Positions 9,975 to 18,356 of a stretch of DNA of 54,192 nt are shown here, piece after piece. The notes below the pieces were generated by a model. It searched no databases. It saw only the letters and a program-made list of their open reading frames with translations, and was not told where the DNA came from. Every line of letters begins with the position of its first letter. The first letter of the stretch is position 1. This DNA comes from Alkalibacterium sp. (GTDB lineage: Bacteria; Bacillota; Bacilli; Lactobacillales; Carnobacteriaceae_A), in assembly GCA_007692455.1 (NCBI GenBank), contig RECC01000085.1, positions 1 to 54,192 on the forward strand, written 5' to 3'. Both the position numbers and the translations under genes were made by a program.

Positions 9975-11168
9975 ATGAGTAAGCAGGTAATGAATGAAAC
10001 CTTTAAGTATATGTGGCGGAACAAGAAGAACCGCTTGATCATGCTGATAGCATTTGGCGGCATGCTGTTATACAGCGTGTTCATCCTCCCAAACGTTCAG
10101 GGAATAAATGAAGTAGATGTGCAGCAGCTGGAAAGAGAGCTGGCGTCGAATCAGCAGACATTTGAAGACCGGCTGGAAACGGGTCAGACGATTTCTTCCT
10201 TGTTTACAGGGACAAGTGCCTATGAAGTGGCGCGAAATGAGTACGTCAATCAGCGCGATTTGCTGTCGGCTATCCGCACAGGTGATGCCAGACGCTACCT
10301 ACAGATACCTTACCGCCCGTCCGGTGAAAGTGGACCTGAAGAGGACGACGGCATGAGTGTCTTGTTTTTAGGACGTCAAAGAGAGAGTGACTATCAGGCC
10401 CATAAAAATGCAGTCTACATAAATGAAGTTGACCCGTTAAGTTTTCACCATATTCACGAGCGGACGAGTCTGCAGCAGCTGCACTTGTTTCTGATTGGCT
10501 GGGGTCCCTATGCCCTGATTTTTCTGCTGCTCTTTATGATTAGTGATGTGGTCACAAAAGATAGAAAACTGACGACGCAGAAAATTGGTGTATCCAAAAA
10601 CTGGTTTGTGTACTTACTAACGCAGTCCATTGCAGCTCTTGGTTTTGTTGTGTTCTTTTTGGCCATCCTGACAGTGACGTTCTTTCTCGTCAACGGGCTG
10701 CTGCACGGGTTTGGATCGGGTGCATTGCCGGCCGGCTTCTTTGAAACTGTTCCGGAAAACGAGCCTTTCCATCAGTCTTTCCAGACCACTATTCCGTTAA
10801 GTGACTTCTTTATCCGGTCCTTGCCGTTTGCGGCCTTGCTGCTTTACGGCTTTACCCGATTAAATACACTGTTCAGCCTTATTCTCAAGCAGGATGTCGT
10901 TGTCCTCATTGCATCGACTTTTACGCTGCTGTTCCCCTTTCTATACTACGGCGAAGAAACGATAGAACTGCTTGGGATTCATTTGAGCTGGTTCCCGCAA
11001 ACGTATTTCCACTTTGGTGAAGCGGTGACCGGATTGGTAGAACAGACGCTCAATCAGACCATCCCGCTTTCGCGAGGCATACTGGTTCTGGGTGTGACCA
11101 TTCTTGTTCTGGAAGTGATGAACTTTGGCCTGTCCAAGCTCATTACAAGACAAAAATTCTTAGCTTAG
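9975..11168 (+). CDS. ABC-2-type permease subunit 1
   Basis: A 397-residue integral membrane protein with one N-terminal helix (about 22-40), a large extracytoplasmic loop of roughly 130 residues, then a block of about five helices from 175 to 390. This is the usual ABC-2 permease layout with a big loop after helix 1, as in some bacteriocin/antibiotic or lipid exporters. It is followed 12 bases later by a second permease of the same length and then by an ATPase, so the two probably form a heterodimeric channel. The substrate is not recognisable. A GAGGGA ribosome site precedes the ATG. I saw no convincing promoter in the 235 bases upstream. Confidence 0.8.
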   Translation: MSKQVMNETFKYMWRNKKNRLIMLIAFGGMLLYSVFILPNVQGINEVDVQQLERELASNQQTFEDRLETGQTISSLFTGTSAYEVARNEYVNQRDLLSAIRTGDARRYLQIPYRPSGESGPEEDDGMSVLFLGRQRESDYQAHKNAVYINEVDPLSFHHIHERTSLQQLHLFLIGWGPYALIFLLLFMISDVVTKDRKLTTQKIGVSKNWFVYLLTQSIAALGFVVFFLAILTVTFFLVNGLLHGFGSGALPAGFFETVPENEPFHQSFQTTIPLSDFFIRSLPFAALLLYGFTRLNTLFSLILKQDVVVLIASTFTLLFPFLYYGEETIELLGIHLSWFPQTYFHFGEAVTGLVEQTLNQTIPLSRGILVLGVTILVLEVMNFGLSKLITRQKFLA

Positions 11169-11180
11169 GAGGCGTGAAAA

Positions 11181-12374
11181 ATGAAAAGTATTATGAAATG
11201 GAACGGCCGACTGCTGCTCCGTGACTGGAAAACACGTCTGCTCTTATTGGGATTATTTGTCTTTCTCGGATCCTTTTCCCTGCTTTACAGACAGCAAAAC
11301 GTGACGCTTCCGGAAACACAGCTGCGGTCAGAATATAGTGATGCGCATCAGATTTTCCGACTCATCCCTGACGCTCATTTTGACGGCGAGCTGGGTCAGG
11401 AAGTTCAGCAAAGGCTCGGACGCAATTCGAGTCTGATTGGCTTGAACCGCTACATATTGACTCAGCGGGAAGGGAATACTGTGGAAGGTCTGGAAGACGT
11501 TGTATCTGATTACTTAAATAACGGCCGGGAGATGGCAGAAAACAACCTCTTCCTGCATGAAGCGACAGATTTTGAATCCTATGATTTACTTCAAGACGTC
11601 TACTTGCCGTCGGTTGAGGAGGTACAACAGCAGCTGGCTTTCTTTGATGCACTGGACGAGTATAATCTGGATATCGAGTGGAACCCTTACGCTTCTGCAC
11701 AGGTGCATCAGCAGCAGCTGGAACTCTTCGTTTCCGTGGTTCTCTTTATCATTATCGCTTTACTTGCCGGCGATCACTTTACAAGGGAACAGCAGAAAAA
11801 CTACAGCGTCACTCAGGGTCTTCCCATCCCGGTTAAATGGCAGTGGCGAACGCGCAGTTTTATGCTGTGGGCCATAATCTGGCTGGTCGCTTTGCTGGGA
11901 CTCTTGACGAGTTACGTTATCTCGCTCTTTTCTGAGACCTCGGGCAGTTTTTTTTATCCGACAGAACTTTATATCAATGATGCGGTGTCTTATATCCCGA
12001 TGTGGCAGTACAGTCTACTGCTTATTGGAATGGGCATGCTGGTCAGTTACCTCTTTCTGCTGATTGTGACCGGTTTGAGCTGGATGATACGAAATGTCTA
12101 CCTCACCCTCTTCATAACCGGAGGACTGGTGCTGTTTTATTCAATCTGGCAGTTTCTCCCACCGTTAACAGGCTGGCAACCATCCTTCTATACGAATCTC
12201 GTTGGGGTTGCAACAGGTGAATCAGCGATTAGTTTTGGCCTGCCGGGCATCGTGTTCTGGCGTCTGCCTCTAATAGCCGGCGCAGTCTGGTTGGTTCTGG
12301 AAGGCATTTTCCACTATGTCTATCAGTTCATTCCGACACAGACACTTGGATTAAAAAGGAGAGAGTCTAAATGA
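11181..12374 (+). CDS. ABC-2-type permease subunit 2
   Basis: A 397-residue partner permease with the same topology as the preceding protein: one helix near residues 18-35, an outer loop to about 185, and five or so helices from 185 to 385. Sequence similarity between the two is weak by eye, so they look like distant paralogues. It starts 12 bases after the upstream stop, behind GGAGGCG. Its TGA overlaps the ATPase ATG by four bases (ATGA), indicating coupled translation of permease and ATPase. Confidence 0.8.
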   Translation: MKSIMKWNGRLLLRDWKTRLLLLGLFVFLGSFSLLYRQQNVTLPETQLRSEYSDAHQIFRLIPDAHFDGELGQEVQQRLGRNSSLIGLNRYILTQREGNTVEGLEDVVSDYLNNGREMAENNLFLHEATDFESYDLLQDVYLPSVEEVQQQLAFFDALDEYNLDIEWNPYASAQVHQQQLELFVSVVLFIIIALLAGDHFTREQQKNYSVTQGLPIPVKWQWRTRSFMLWAIIWLVALLGLLTSYVISLFSETSGSFFYPTELYINDAVSYIPMWQYSLLLIGMGMLVSYLFLLIVTGLSWMIRNVYLTLFITGGLVLFYSIWQFLPPLTGWQPSFYTNLVGVATGESAISFGLPGIVFWRLPLIAGAVWLVLEGIFHYVYQFIPTQTLGLKRRESK

Positions 12375-13315
12375 CATTAACAATTAAAGATCTGACGGTT
12401 GCTTACGGTGACCGTACCATACTGGATAACATTTCTTTTACTTTGAATAACGGTCAGATTATCGGGCTGGTGGCACCCAACGGTACTGGAAAAACGACGC
12501 TGTTCAATGCCATCATGCGCTTTATACCAGTCAAATCGGGTTCCATCGTAATCGATGATAAAGAGTATTCGGCCAGTGACAAAGACGTTCTGGAGCTGCA
12601 TAAACTGATTACCTTTTTCCCGAACCAGGCTGATTTGCACGAGAATTTTTCCGGCACGGAGCATATCGAAATGTATGCGGATATGTGGGCGGGTAAACGC
12701 GACCAGGTTCAGGCGATTATCGATCGTCTCGAAATGAATGATTACGTGGGCCGTAAAGTGAGTTCCTATTCACTTGGCATGCGGCAGCGACTCTGTTTCG
12801 CGATGGTGATTGCAGCTGACACGCCTATTATGTTCATGGATGAAGTCATGAATGGCTTGGATCCTGAGAATGTATCGCTGGTATCAGATATCTTAATCGA
12901 TCTTCGAAAAGAAGGAAAAATAGTCATGGTGGCGTCTCACTTGCTGGACAACCTGGATGAATACGCGGACAAAGTTTTTTTCCTTAAAGACATGGCGCTG
13001 CATTTTGTGTTTGACCATCATGATGAAAAAGAAGATTATTTCAAAGTCATGTGTACACAAAAACAGGCGGCAGTTCTGGAAGATACCGTTCCTCTGCCTG
13101 AAGGGACCATACACCTGGGTAACAGCATGCTGTGTATTCCGCTGCTGCCTTTATCTGAAAAGGAACAGATGGCGCTTTACCAAGTCATTCGTCAGCTGAA
13201 AACAGGTTCATTGAATATAGGGCCTCTTGGAACGGGAGAGTATTATTCCCATCTTTACGGCCTGGAACTTCACTCATATGACAGGGGGCACGATTATGCA
13301 GAGCAGTCTGTCTAA
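12371..13315 (+). CDS. ABC transporter ATPase of the ABC-2 module
   Basis: A 314-residue cytoplasmic ATPase driving the two permeases upstream. Walker A reads APNGTGKTT (about residue 36), signature YSLGMRQR (about 135), Walker B IMFMDEVMNGLDP, and the switch His lies in VASHLLDNL. The N-terminal ABC domain is followed by about 100 residues of unassigned tail. It overlaps the upstream permease by four bases and the downstream lipoprotein by 20 bases. Exporter-type ATPases next to ABC-2 permeases usually serve drug, peptide or lipid efflux; the actual cargo is unknown. Confidence 0.92.
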   Translation: MTLTIKDLTVAYGDRTILDNISFTLNNGQIIGLVAPNGTGKTTLFNAIMRFIPVKSGSIVIDDKEYSASDKDVLELHKLITFFPNQADLHENFSGTEHIEMYADMWAGKRDQVQAIIDRLEMNDYVGRKVSSYSLGMRQRLCFAMVIAADTPIMFMDEVMNGLDPENVSLVSDILIDLRKEGKIVMVASHLLDNLDEYADKVFFLKDMALHFVFDHHDEKEDYFKVMCTQKQAAVLEDTVPLPEGTIHLGNSMLCIPLLPLSEKEQMALYQVIRQLKTGSLNIGPLGTGEYYSHLYGLELHSYDRGHDYAEQSV

Positions 13316-14207
13316 AAAAGGTCTGTTGACCGGACTCCTCTTCGTCAGCCTCCTCGTACTATCGGGGTGTGCAGGCTTTACCGGCATAACAAATCCCAGA
13401 TACGACGGAGAGACGGTCAAACCGAATGAAGAGGCGATTGAAGCCCATCAGAGTGAATCTCGAGTCGATTCGGATATGGAAGACTGGTACAGGCGCTACC
13501 CGTTGAGTGATTCGCTCCGAGAGCCATCTCTGGAATTTATGGACGAAGATACCATCGAACTGACCGAAGAAGAAGTGGTGATCGGGGAAGACATTCCTGC
13601 TGGACGGGTATTTTTACAGGGTGAGCCAAGTGACTTCCGCCCGGATCAGCGTATTTTCCACACCGCAAATGTCAGGTTAACCGACGAAGACGGAGACATC
13701 GTCTTCGAGCAGCATTTTCAGGATGATGTCGGCGTGATGCAGGCAGTCGTGGACCTGAGAGAAGGGCATACCCTCACGATGACGGGTAACGACCCGATTC
13801 TACATGTTTACTATGATGAGGATAGTGTACCGGACTTAGATCAGGCTGAGGGTTCTGAAGAAGCGATTGCATTAATAGCCGGTCACTACGAAGTGGGCAA
13901 TCAGATAGAAGCAGGGACATACACCCTCGCCGGATTCTCAAGCCCGCGCCCATCAGAACTGTATATTTTCTCAGGTACCGAAGAACCTGACATTATTGAC
14001 CTGCATTCCCGTCTATCACAGAATCAGCTGATCAGTGAAGAGGAGAATCAGGCATTGCTGGACAGCGGGCAATTGACTGAAAGTGAATATGAACTAAATG
14101 AACAGGAACGGGAGCGAGTTCGAGCAAATAGGCCGACGCTCACGCTTGAAGAAGGCGATACGCTTTACTTGCCGATGATCAGCCAGCTGTTTTTAGAAAA
14201 AAACTAG
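13296..14207 (+). CDS. Lipoprotein of the ABC-2 operon with two DIPAG-type beta modules
   Basis: A 303-residue exported lipoprotein. The signal peptide MQSSLSKKGLLTG with hydrophobic core ends in the lipobox LSGC (Cys about residue 24). Two related modules follow. One carries VVIGEDIPAGRVFLQG (about 95-110) and the other YEVGNQIEAGTYTLAGF (about 205-221); both end in an L-x-E-G-x-T-L segment. Such VG-x-x-I-x-AG-x-Y modules occur in Gram-positive surface lipoproteins of unknown role. The ATG at 13296 is chosen because AGGGGG lies seven bases upstream; a start further upstream would bury the signal peptide. The 20-base overlap with the ATPase gene ties it to the exporter, perhaps as an accessory or immunity factor. 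Confidence 0.75.
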   Translation: MQSSLSKKGLLTGLLFVSLLVLSGCAGFTGITNPRYDGETVKPNEEAIEAHQSESRVDSDMEDWYRRYPLSDSLREPSLEFMDEDTIELTEEEVVIGEDIPAGRVFLQGEPSDFRPDQRIFHTANVRLTDEDGDIVFEQHFQDDVGVMQAVVDLREGHTLTMTGNDPILHVYYDEDSVPDLDQAEGSEEAIALIAGHYEVGNQIEAGTYTLAGFSSPRPSELYIFSGTEEPDIIDLHSRLSQNQLISEEENQALLDSGQLTESEYELNEQERERVRANRPTLTLEEGDTLYLPMISQLFLEKN

Positions 14208-14219
14208 AAGAGGTGCCTC

Positions 14220-14915
14220 ATGTTTGAATTCTGGATTGAAGCAGAGCGGTTCTATACGTTTATCATGCCTGTGGTCATCATAGCTTATGTTTTTTTAATA
14301 GGGGTCATTATACTCATCTACACTTATGCTGAACGCATCAAGCTGCGTCGGCGCGTGACTGTCATTACGGTATTGACTGCAACACTTTTGGCTTCAGGCT
14401 ATTTTCTGTTCGGCCATTTTCAGTACCGCCAATGGGTCCAGCAAAACGACTTTATTCATCCAGGTATTAGAGAATACAGCTATATACTAGGTATTCGTAC
14501 AGATGAGGACAGAGGACTGGTAAGGGTTTTCCGGCGATCATCAAACATTTACGGTCAGATGAGTGAACTGGACATGTACGAAGCACGAACGGTAGAAGAA
14601 GATTTTCCTTATAATTATCTGGGTTCTCGTGATAGTACCCATTATTTTTCCTTCGGTGAGGACGAGCAGTTTGCTTTTCGTATCCGAGGTGATGTGACCT
14701 GGACTGAAGACAGGCGTGAGCTGGTGGGGACTGAATTCCACCTGACCGATGAGCGTTTCGAAACGATTGGTTTTGTACCTTATTCGGCGCCTATATTTGA
14801 AACGGTCTACCTGCCGGAAGAAGAACAACGAGAACTGGTGAATTTATCAGACTACCAGATTGTGTCTGTCTCAAGGCTGTATGCAGAATGGATTTTTCCA
14901 AATCAGAGCAATTAA
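14220..14915 (+). CDS. Membrane protein of the ABC-2 operon, function unknown
   Basis: 231 residues. Two membrane helices near the N-terminus (about 14-36 and 46-66) are separated by a short Arg/Lys-rich cytoplasmic loop. The remaining 165 residues are hydrophilic and by topology lie outside the cell. No family is recognised. It follows the lipoprotein by 12 bases with an AGAGGTG ribosome site, so it belongs to the same transcript. It could be an accessory subunit of the exporter or a self-protection protein; nothing in the sequence decides. Confidence 0.7.
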   Translation: MFEFWIEAERFYTFIMPVVIIAYVFLIGVIILIYTYAERIKLRRRVTVITVLTATLLASGYFLFGHFQYRQWVQQNDFIHPGIREYSYILGIRTDEDRGLVRVFRRSSNIYGQMSELDMYEARTVEEDFPYNYLGSRDSTHYFSFGEDEQFAFRIRGDVTWTEDRRELVGTEFHLTDERFETIGFVPYSAPIFETVYLPEEEQRELVNLSDYQIVSVSRLYAEWIFPNQSN

Positions 14916-14963
14916 TTTTTAAAAATGACATCTGATAAACACAATACTGTTATCATTAAAGGA

Positions 14964-14992
14964 TTGTATTTTGCTGAAGGGACTTGTAAAAT
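14964..14992 (+). promoter_or_regulatory. Predicted promoter of the small membrane protein gene
   Basis: TTGTAT (14964-14969) and TAAAAT (14987-14992) with a 17-base spacer lie about 35 bases before the start at 15026. Confidence 0.5.
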
Positions 14993-15025
14993 AGAGAAAG
15001 TACTTATTTAGAAGGAGACTCCACT

Positions 15026-15352
15026 ATGGATATGGAAATTTTCACACAATTCAGACTTGTTTTCGGCCTGATTTTAGCTGTTTTACTGGTATTTACGCTG
15101 TTATCCCTTTTACCTAAAAGCCAGAGCACGAGCGTGACATTCTTTTCTGTTTTATCTATTTCGCTGTCACATCTCATTATTGGTACAGCTCTCATTATCG
15201 TAGAAAACACCTTCCTGGAAGACTTTACTTTGGATGGGGACTCGCTGACGTTTTACATGTACCTCGGTATCGTTGGCTTGGCAGTACTGAATCCGATTAT
15301 TTATAAATTGAGAAATAAGAGGCGCCAGCGTTCAACTTATTCATTCAGATAA
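15026..15352 (+). CDS. Small three-helix membrane protein, function unknown
   Basis: A 108-residue hydrophobic protein with three predicted membrane helices (about 10-28, 38-58 and 75-93) and a basic C-terminal tail KLRNKRRQR. No family is recognised. It has a clear GAAGGAG ribosome site, its own promoter-like sequence and a strong terminator, so it seems to be a separate short transcript rather than the last gene of the ABC-2 operon. Confidence 0.65.
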   Translation: MDMEIFTQFRLVFGLILAVLLVFTLLSLLPKSQSTSVTFFSVLSISLSHLIIGTALIIVENTFLEDFTLDGDSLTFYMYLGIVGLAVLNPIIYKLRNKRRQRSTYSFR

Positions 15353-15380
15353 AAACAGCATGCAGAGCCTTAACAGGCAA

Positions 15381-15430
15381 AAAAGAGCATCCGTTGATGT
15401 GGACTACTCCATATCAGCGGATGCTCTTTG
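15381..15430 (+). terminator. Strong hairpin terminator, likely bidirectional
   Basis: GAGCATCCG pairs with CGGATGCTC, and the stem extends inward through TTGAT/ATCAG and GTGGA/TCCAT with wobbles. The plus side is followed by TTTGTG and the minus side by six T. It ends the small membrane protein transcript and may also stop any transcript from the other side. Confidence 0.8.
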
Positions 15431-15733
15431 TGTATTTCAAGATCTTAAAAAGGAAAAAGCAGCCAGCTGCTTTTTATCCTCATAAAGGTCTGGTGGGTGA
15501 TTCGACTGATAGAAAGTAACGAACTCGACTGGATGAGCTAAAAACTTTAGTTCATAAAGCTGAACTTCACTCTCTAGGTGGTTTTTTCGGATAGAGTGGA
15601 GTTTGTTTTTGTATTCAGCGCTGAATTGTATTCTCTGTATAGTTGAGCGGCTGCTCTACATTTAAACTCACGCACAACCTAGTCACAGTCAAGTTCATTC
15701 CAGCGGTTAGTGAAGTTCTTTGTTCTCACAACA
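15431..15733. other. Hairpin-rich intergenic spacer
   Basis: No coding frame is convincing. It contains a ten-base stem AAAAAGCAGC/GCTGCTTTTT with a CA loop (15454-15475), an eleven-base stem AACTTCACTCT/AGAGTGGAGTT followed by TGTTTTT (15563-15609), the perfect palindrome ATTCAGCGCTGAAT (15613-15626) and GAGCGGCTGCTC (15645-15656). The first two could be remnant terminators. Confidence 0.45.
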
Positions 15734-15779
15734 TAAAAAACGTGTGGCCGTTCCTGAGAGGAATCGACTCACACGTTTC
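15734..15779 (-). terminator. Terminator after the subtilase gene
   Basis: On the minus strand the outer stem AAACGTGTG/CACACGTTT encloses an inner TTCC-TCTCA-GGAA hairpin, followed by a run of T. Confidence 0.85.
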
Positions 15780-15804
15780 ATGTGCTATTCATTTATAAGG
15801 ATTT

Positions 15805-18138
15805 TTATGATTTAGGTTTACCACCGAAGAAGTAAAAACCGCCTGCGACAGAACTTAAGATAACCACCGCACCTGCAAATACGAAAGGCAGGTCACCTTC
15901 TGTCGAACCGAAAGCTGAGAGGGAAGTTTCGGACTCATCCGAGTCGTCAACTGCCTGGTCATCACTTTCTTGCTCTTCTTCTTCAACAGAAGAATCGTTA
16001 TCTTCATTATTTTCCGACTCGCTTGTCATAGCTTTTTCCAGTTCACTTGGATTAAAGACGGCAAAGGTTCCAGTCGTAGCAGAGTTTCCTACGACTCCAC
16101 CGTTGGTATAGCGCTCGCCGGCTAGTGCCCAATCTGATAGGGCTTCGTTCCACTCGTACAAGGCATCCTGATTGACCTCTGCATTATCTGTAAAGAAGCG
16201 GTATTCCATATTTTGAGCGAAAGTGGTGTAGACTTGCTCATTCTGTTCGACGGAGAATTCAACGATGCGACTTATTGCCTTGTCAGCGTAATCCATTTCC
16301 GGATCGACGGTTTCAAATGACAGCAGGGCATTGCCCTCCTGAAGATTATCTGAAGGAATAACCCACTCCATATCAATACGGGCAATCAGCAAGGTAATGT
16401 TACGTTCGCGAATACCTGCAACTTGTTCAGCGGTCAGACTAACCCTTTCAAGATGACTCAATGAAGAGTCAAAAGAGATAGCCAGTACACCATCATCAGC
16501 TACAGCTGAAATATCCTGGTCGTCTATTGTCGCTGTGCCGTTGGTATCCGATGGACGAATCCATACGGTACTCTGTTGATCATTGTGGTCCTCTTCATCA
16601 TCTGCGTTATCTTCGTCTGTTTCGTCAGCTGTCTCATCTTCCTCAGAGTCAGCGTCGTCTTCGCGTTCGCTGTCGTCGGTTTCCGATTCATCTTCAGCGG
16701 GGGTTTCACTATCGCTACTGTCTTCGTCGGTTTCTGAGGTTTCTTCTGACTCAGTGTCTTCCGAATCGGTGTCACTTTCGTCATCTTCACCTTCTGTTTC
16801 TTCTTCAGGGTCTTCCTCAGTGTCCTGTTCCTCATCATCTGCCGTGTCTGACTCAGTTTCATCCGAATCGTTACCCTCGTCTTCACCGTTGTCAGATTCA
16901 GTATCGTCTTCTTCCGGCTCTTCTTCGATTATTTGTTCCAGGAAGTGAACGAGACCGTAACCGTAGACATCGTCCCGACCGGCTTCACCCATATCTCTGG
17001 CTTTCGCCTGCATGCGAGCCCGTATTTGAGCAGCAGATTCATTTGGATATTTTTCCATCAGCAGAGCGGCAATTCCCGCTACATGGGGCGTAGCCTGTGA
17101 TGTACCGGACATATTTGAAAAACTGTCGGGTGAAGCGATGCCCAGTCCGAGTATATTTGTTCCCGGAGCAGCAAATTCATTTTCATCTGCAATCATCGAG
17201 TCGTCGGCACGGTAACCATCCCGCGTAACATTCGATACAGCGATTACTTCTTCATAAGCTGCAGGGTAATCAATAATCTTTTTTGAGTCGCTTAAGTTTC
17301 CACTGGCAGCAATAACTAAAATCCCTTGTCTGTCAGCTTCTTTAATCTTATTGTGAATTTCTTCGTCATGACGTGCAAATCCTGAGCTAATGGTAATGAT
17401 ATCAATGTTGTTATCAATTGCCCATTGGATACCGGCTATCAGGCTTCCGGCGTTTGTTCGATTGCCACCTTCTGAATGATAGATTTTAACTCCGAACAAA
17501 TCGACATTCGGCGCAATCCCCTGAGCTGGTGTATGCTGGTCGGCACCGATGATGCTGGCCACATGCGTTCCGTGTCCATCGTGATCATTGGTCCAGTCAT
17601 CAGCTCCTTTGGAATGATTTTCTCCAAAAATACTGTGTCCGCCGGCAAAACTGATATCATTGTGTCCATCGTAAAAACCTGTATCCAGTACGGCTACTCG
17701 TACATCACGTCCTGTGACATCTTCATCCCAGGCATCAAACGTTCCAATCATGTCCTGATTCCAATCATCTGAAGAAATAGCAGGACTGCTGTCTGTCTGA
17801 GTTGTCTTCATTTCCTGGTCATACGTAACCCGCTCAACATTTTCCTGCTGGCTGATGGCCTTAACGGAAGAAGCCGGAACAGACATCGTCTGCAAATTCT
17901 GTATACTGGTCACATTTTTAAAAGCGGGATCCAGCTCGTCTTCGGAAGGGGCTTCACCTTCGTAGCGGACGATTATATCAATGTAGTCATCTGAATGATG
18001 ACGGTCGTGTGCCATGGCGGCTGTCGATGGGAGCAGTGTCCCTAATATCAGTAAAGCAGCGGCTGTACACTTGATTAAAAATACCCATTTCTTAGTCACC
18101 GATAAATTTCTCCTTTTTGATTTAAACGTGTGGTTCAT
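15805..18138 (-). CDS. Secreted subtilisin-like serine protease (S8) with acidic linker and C-terminal membrane segment
   Basis: 777 residues. The signal peptide has a basic start and hydrophobic core and ends near STAAMA-H (about residue 43). A short inhibitor-like propeptide (about 50-110) precedes the S8 catalytic domain (about 128-400). The catalytic triad is Asp152 in VLDTG, His192 in HGTHVA and Ser347 in GTSQATPH; the oxyanion Asn281 is in ASGN. Residues about 404-535 are almost only Asp, Glu, Ser and Thr. A beta-type domain follows (about 540-710), then another acidic stretch and a C-terminal helix ending FFGGKPKS. No LPXTG motif precedes the helix (FGSTEGDLP instead), so it may be held by the membrane segment itself. 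The acidity suggests function in salty or alkaline surroundings. It is monocistronic. Confidence 0.93.
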   Translation of the reverse strand: MNHTFKSKRRNLSVTKKWVFLIKCTAAALLILGTLLPSTAAMAHDRHHSDDYIDIIVRYEGEAPSEDELDPAFKNVTSIQNLQTMSVPASSVKAISQQENVERVTYDQEMKTTQTDSSPAISSDDWNQDMIGTFDAWDEDVTGRDVRVAVLDTGFYDGHNDISFAGGHSIFGENHSKGADDWTNDHDGHGTHVASIIGADQHTPAQGIAPNVDLFGVKIYHSEGGNRTNAGSLIAGIQWAIDNNIDIITISSGFARHDEEIHNKIKEADRQGILVIAASGNLSDSKKIIDYPAAYEEVIAVSNVTRDGYRADDSMIADENEFAAPGTNILGLGIASPDSFSNMSGTSQATPHVAGIAALLMEKYPNESAAQIRARMQAKARDMGEAGRDDVYGYGLVHFLEQIIEEEPEEDDTESDNGEDEGNDSDETESDTADDEEQDTEEDPEEETEGEDDESDTDSEDTESEETSETDEDSSDSETPAEDESETDDSEREDDADSEEDETADETDEDNADDEEDHNDQQSTVWIRPSDTNGTATIDDQDISAVADDGVLAISFDSSLSHLERVSLTAEQVAGIRERNITLLIARIDMEWVIPSDNLQEGNALLSFETVDPEMDYADKAISRIVEFSVEQNEQVYTTFAQNMEYRFFTDNAEVNQDALYEWNEALSDWALAGERYTNGGVVGNSATTGTFAVFNPSELEKAMTSESENNEDNDSSVEEEEQESDDQAVDDSDESETSLSAFGSTEGDLPFVFAGAVVILSSVAGGFYFFGGKPKS

Positions 18139-18266
18139 TTCTGTCTGGATTAGATTAAGTAATTTAAAAACATTTCAAGGTTTTTGGCCTCATTAAAGGT
18201 ATCTTATCACAAGAGAATGAAGAGCTCCGGGTTAAAAGTCTTATAAAATTAATTTATATTAGAGTC

Positions 18267-18296
18267 TTGTCACATTTCGTTAAAATATTATAGAAT
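18267..18296 (+). promoter_or_regulatory. Predicted promoter of the JetD-like gene
   Basis: TTGTCA (18267-18272) and TAGAAT (18291-18296) with an 18-base spacer lie about 60 bases before the start at 18357. Confidence 0.5.
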
Positions 18297-18356
18297 TATA
18301 AGAATAAGTGATAGAATGTAAGGGATATCAGTAGTGTAAAGGGGTGTTTATAGTCA

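Noticed and set aside
16583-16948. Long Ser-rich and Arg/Leu-rich open frames opposite the subtilase linker
   Set aside because: They are antisense or shifted readings of the acidic GAC/GAA/TCA-rich repeat in the protease gene, with no ribosome site and very biased composition.
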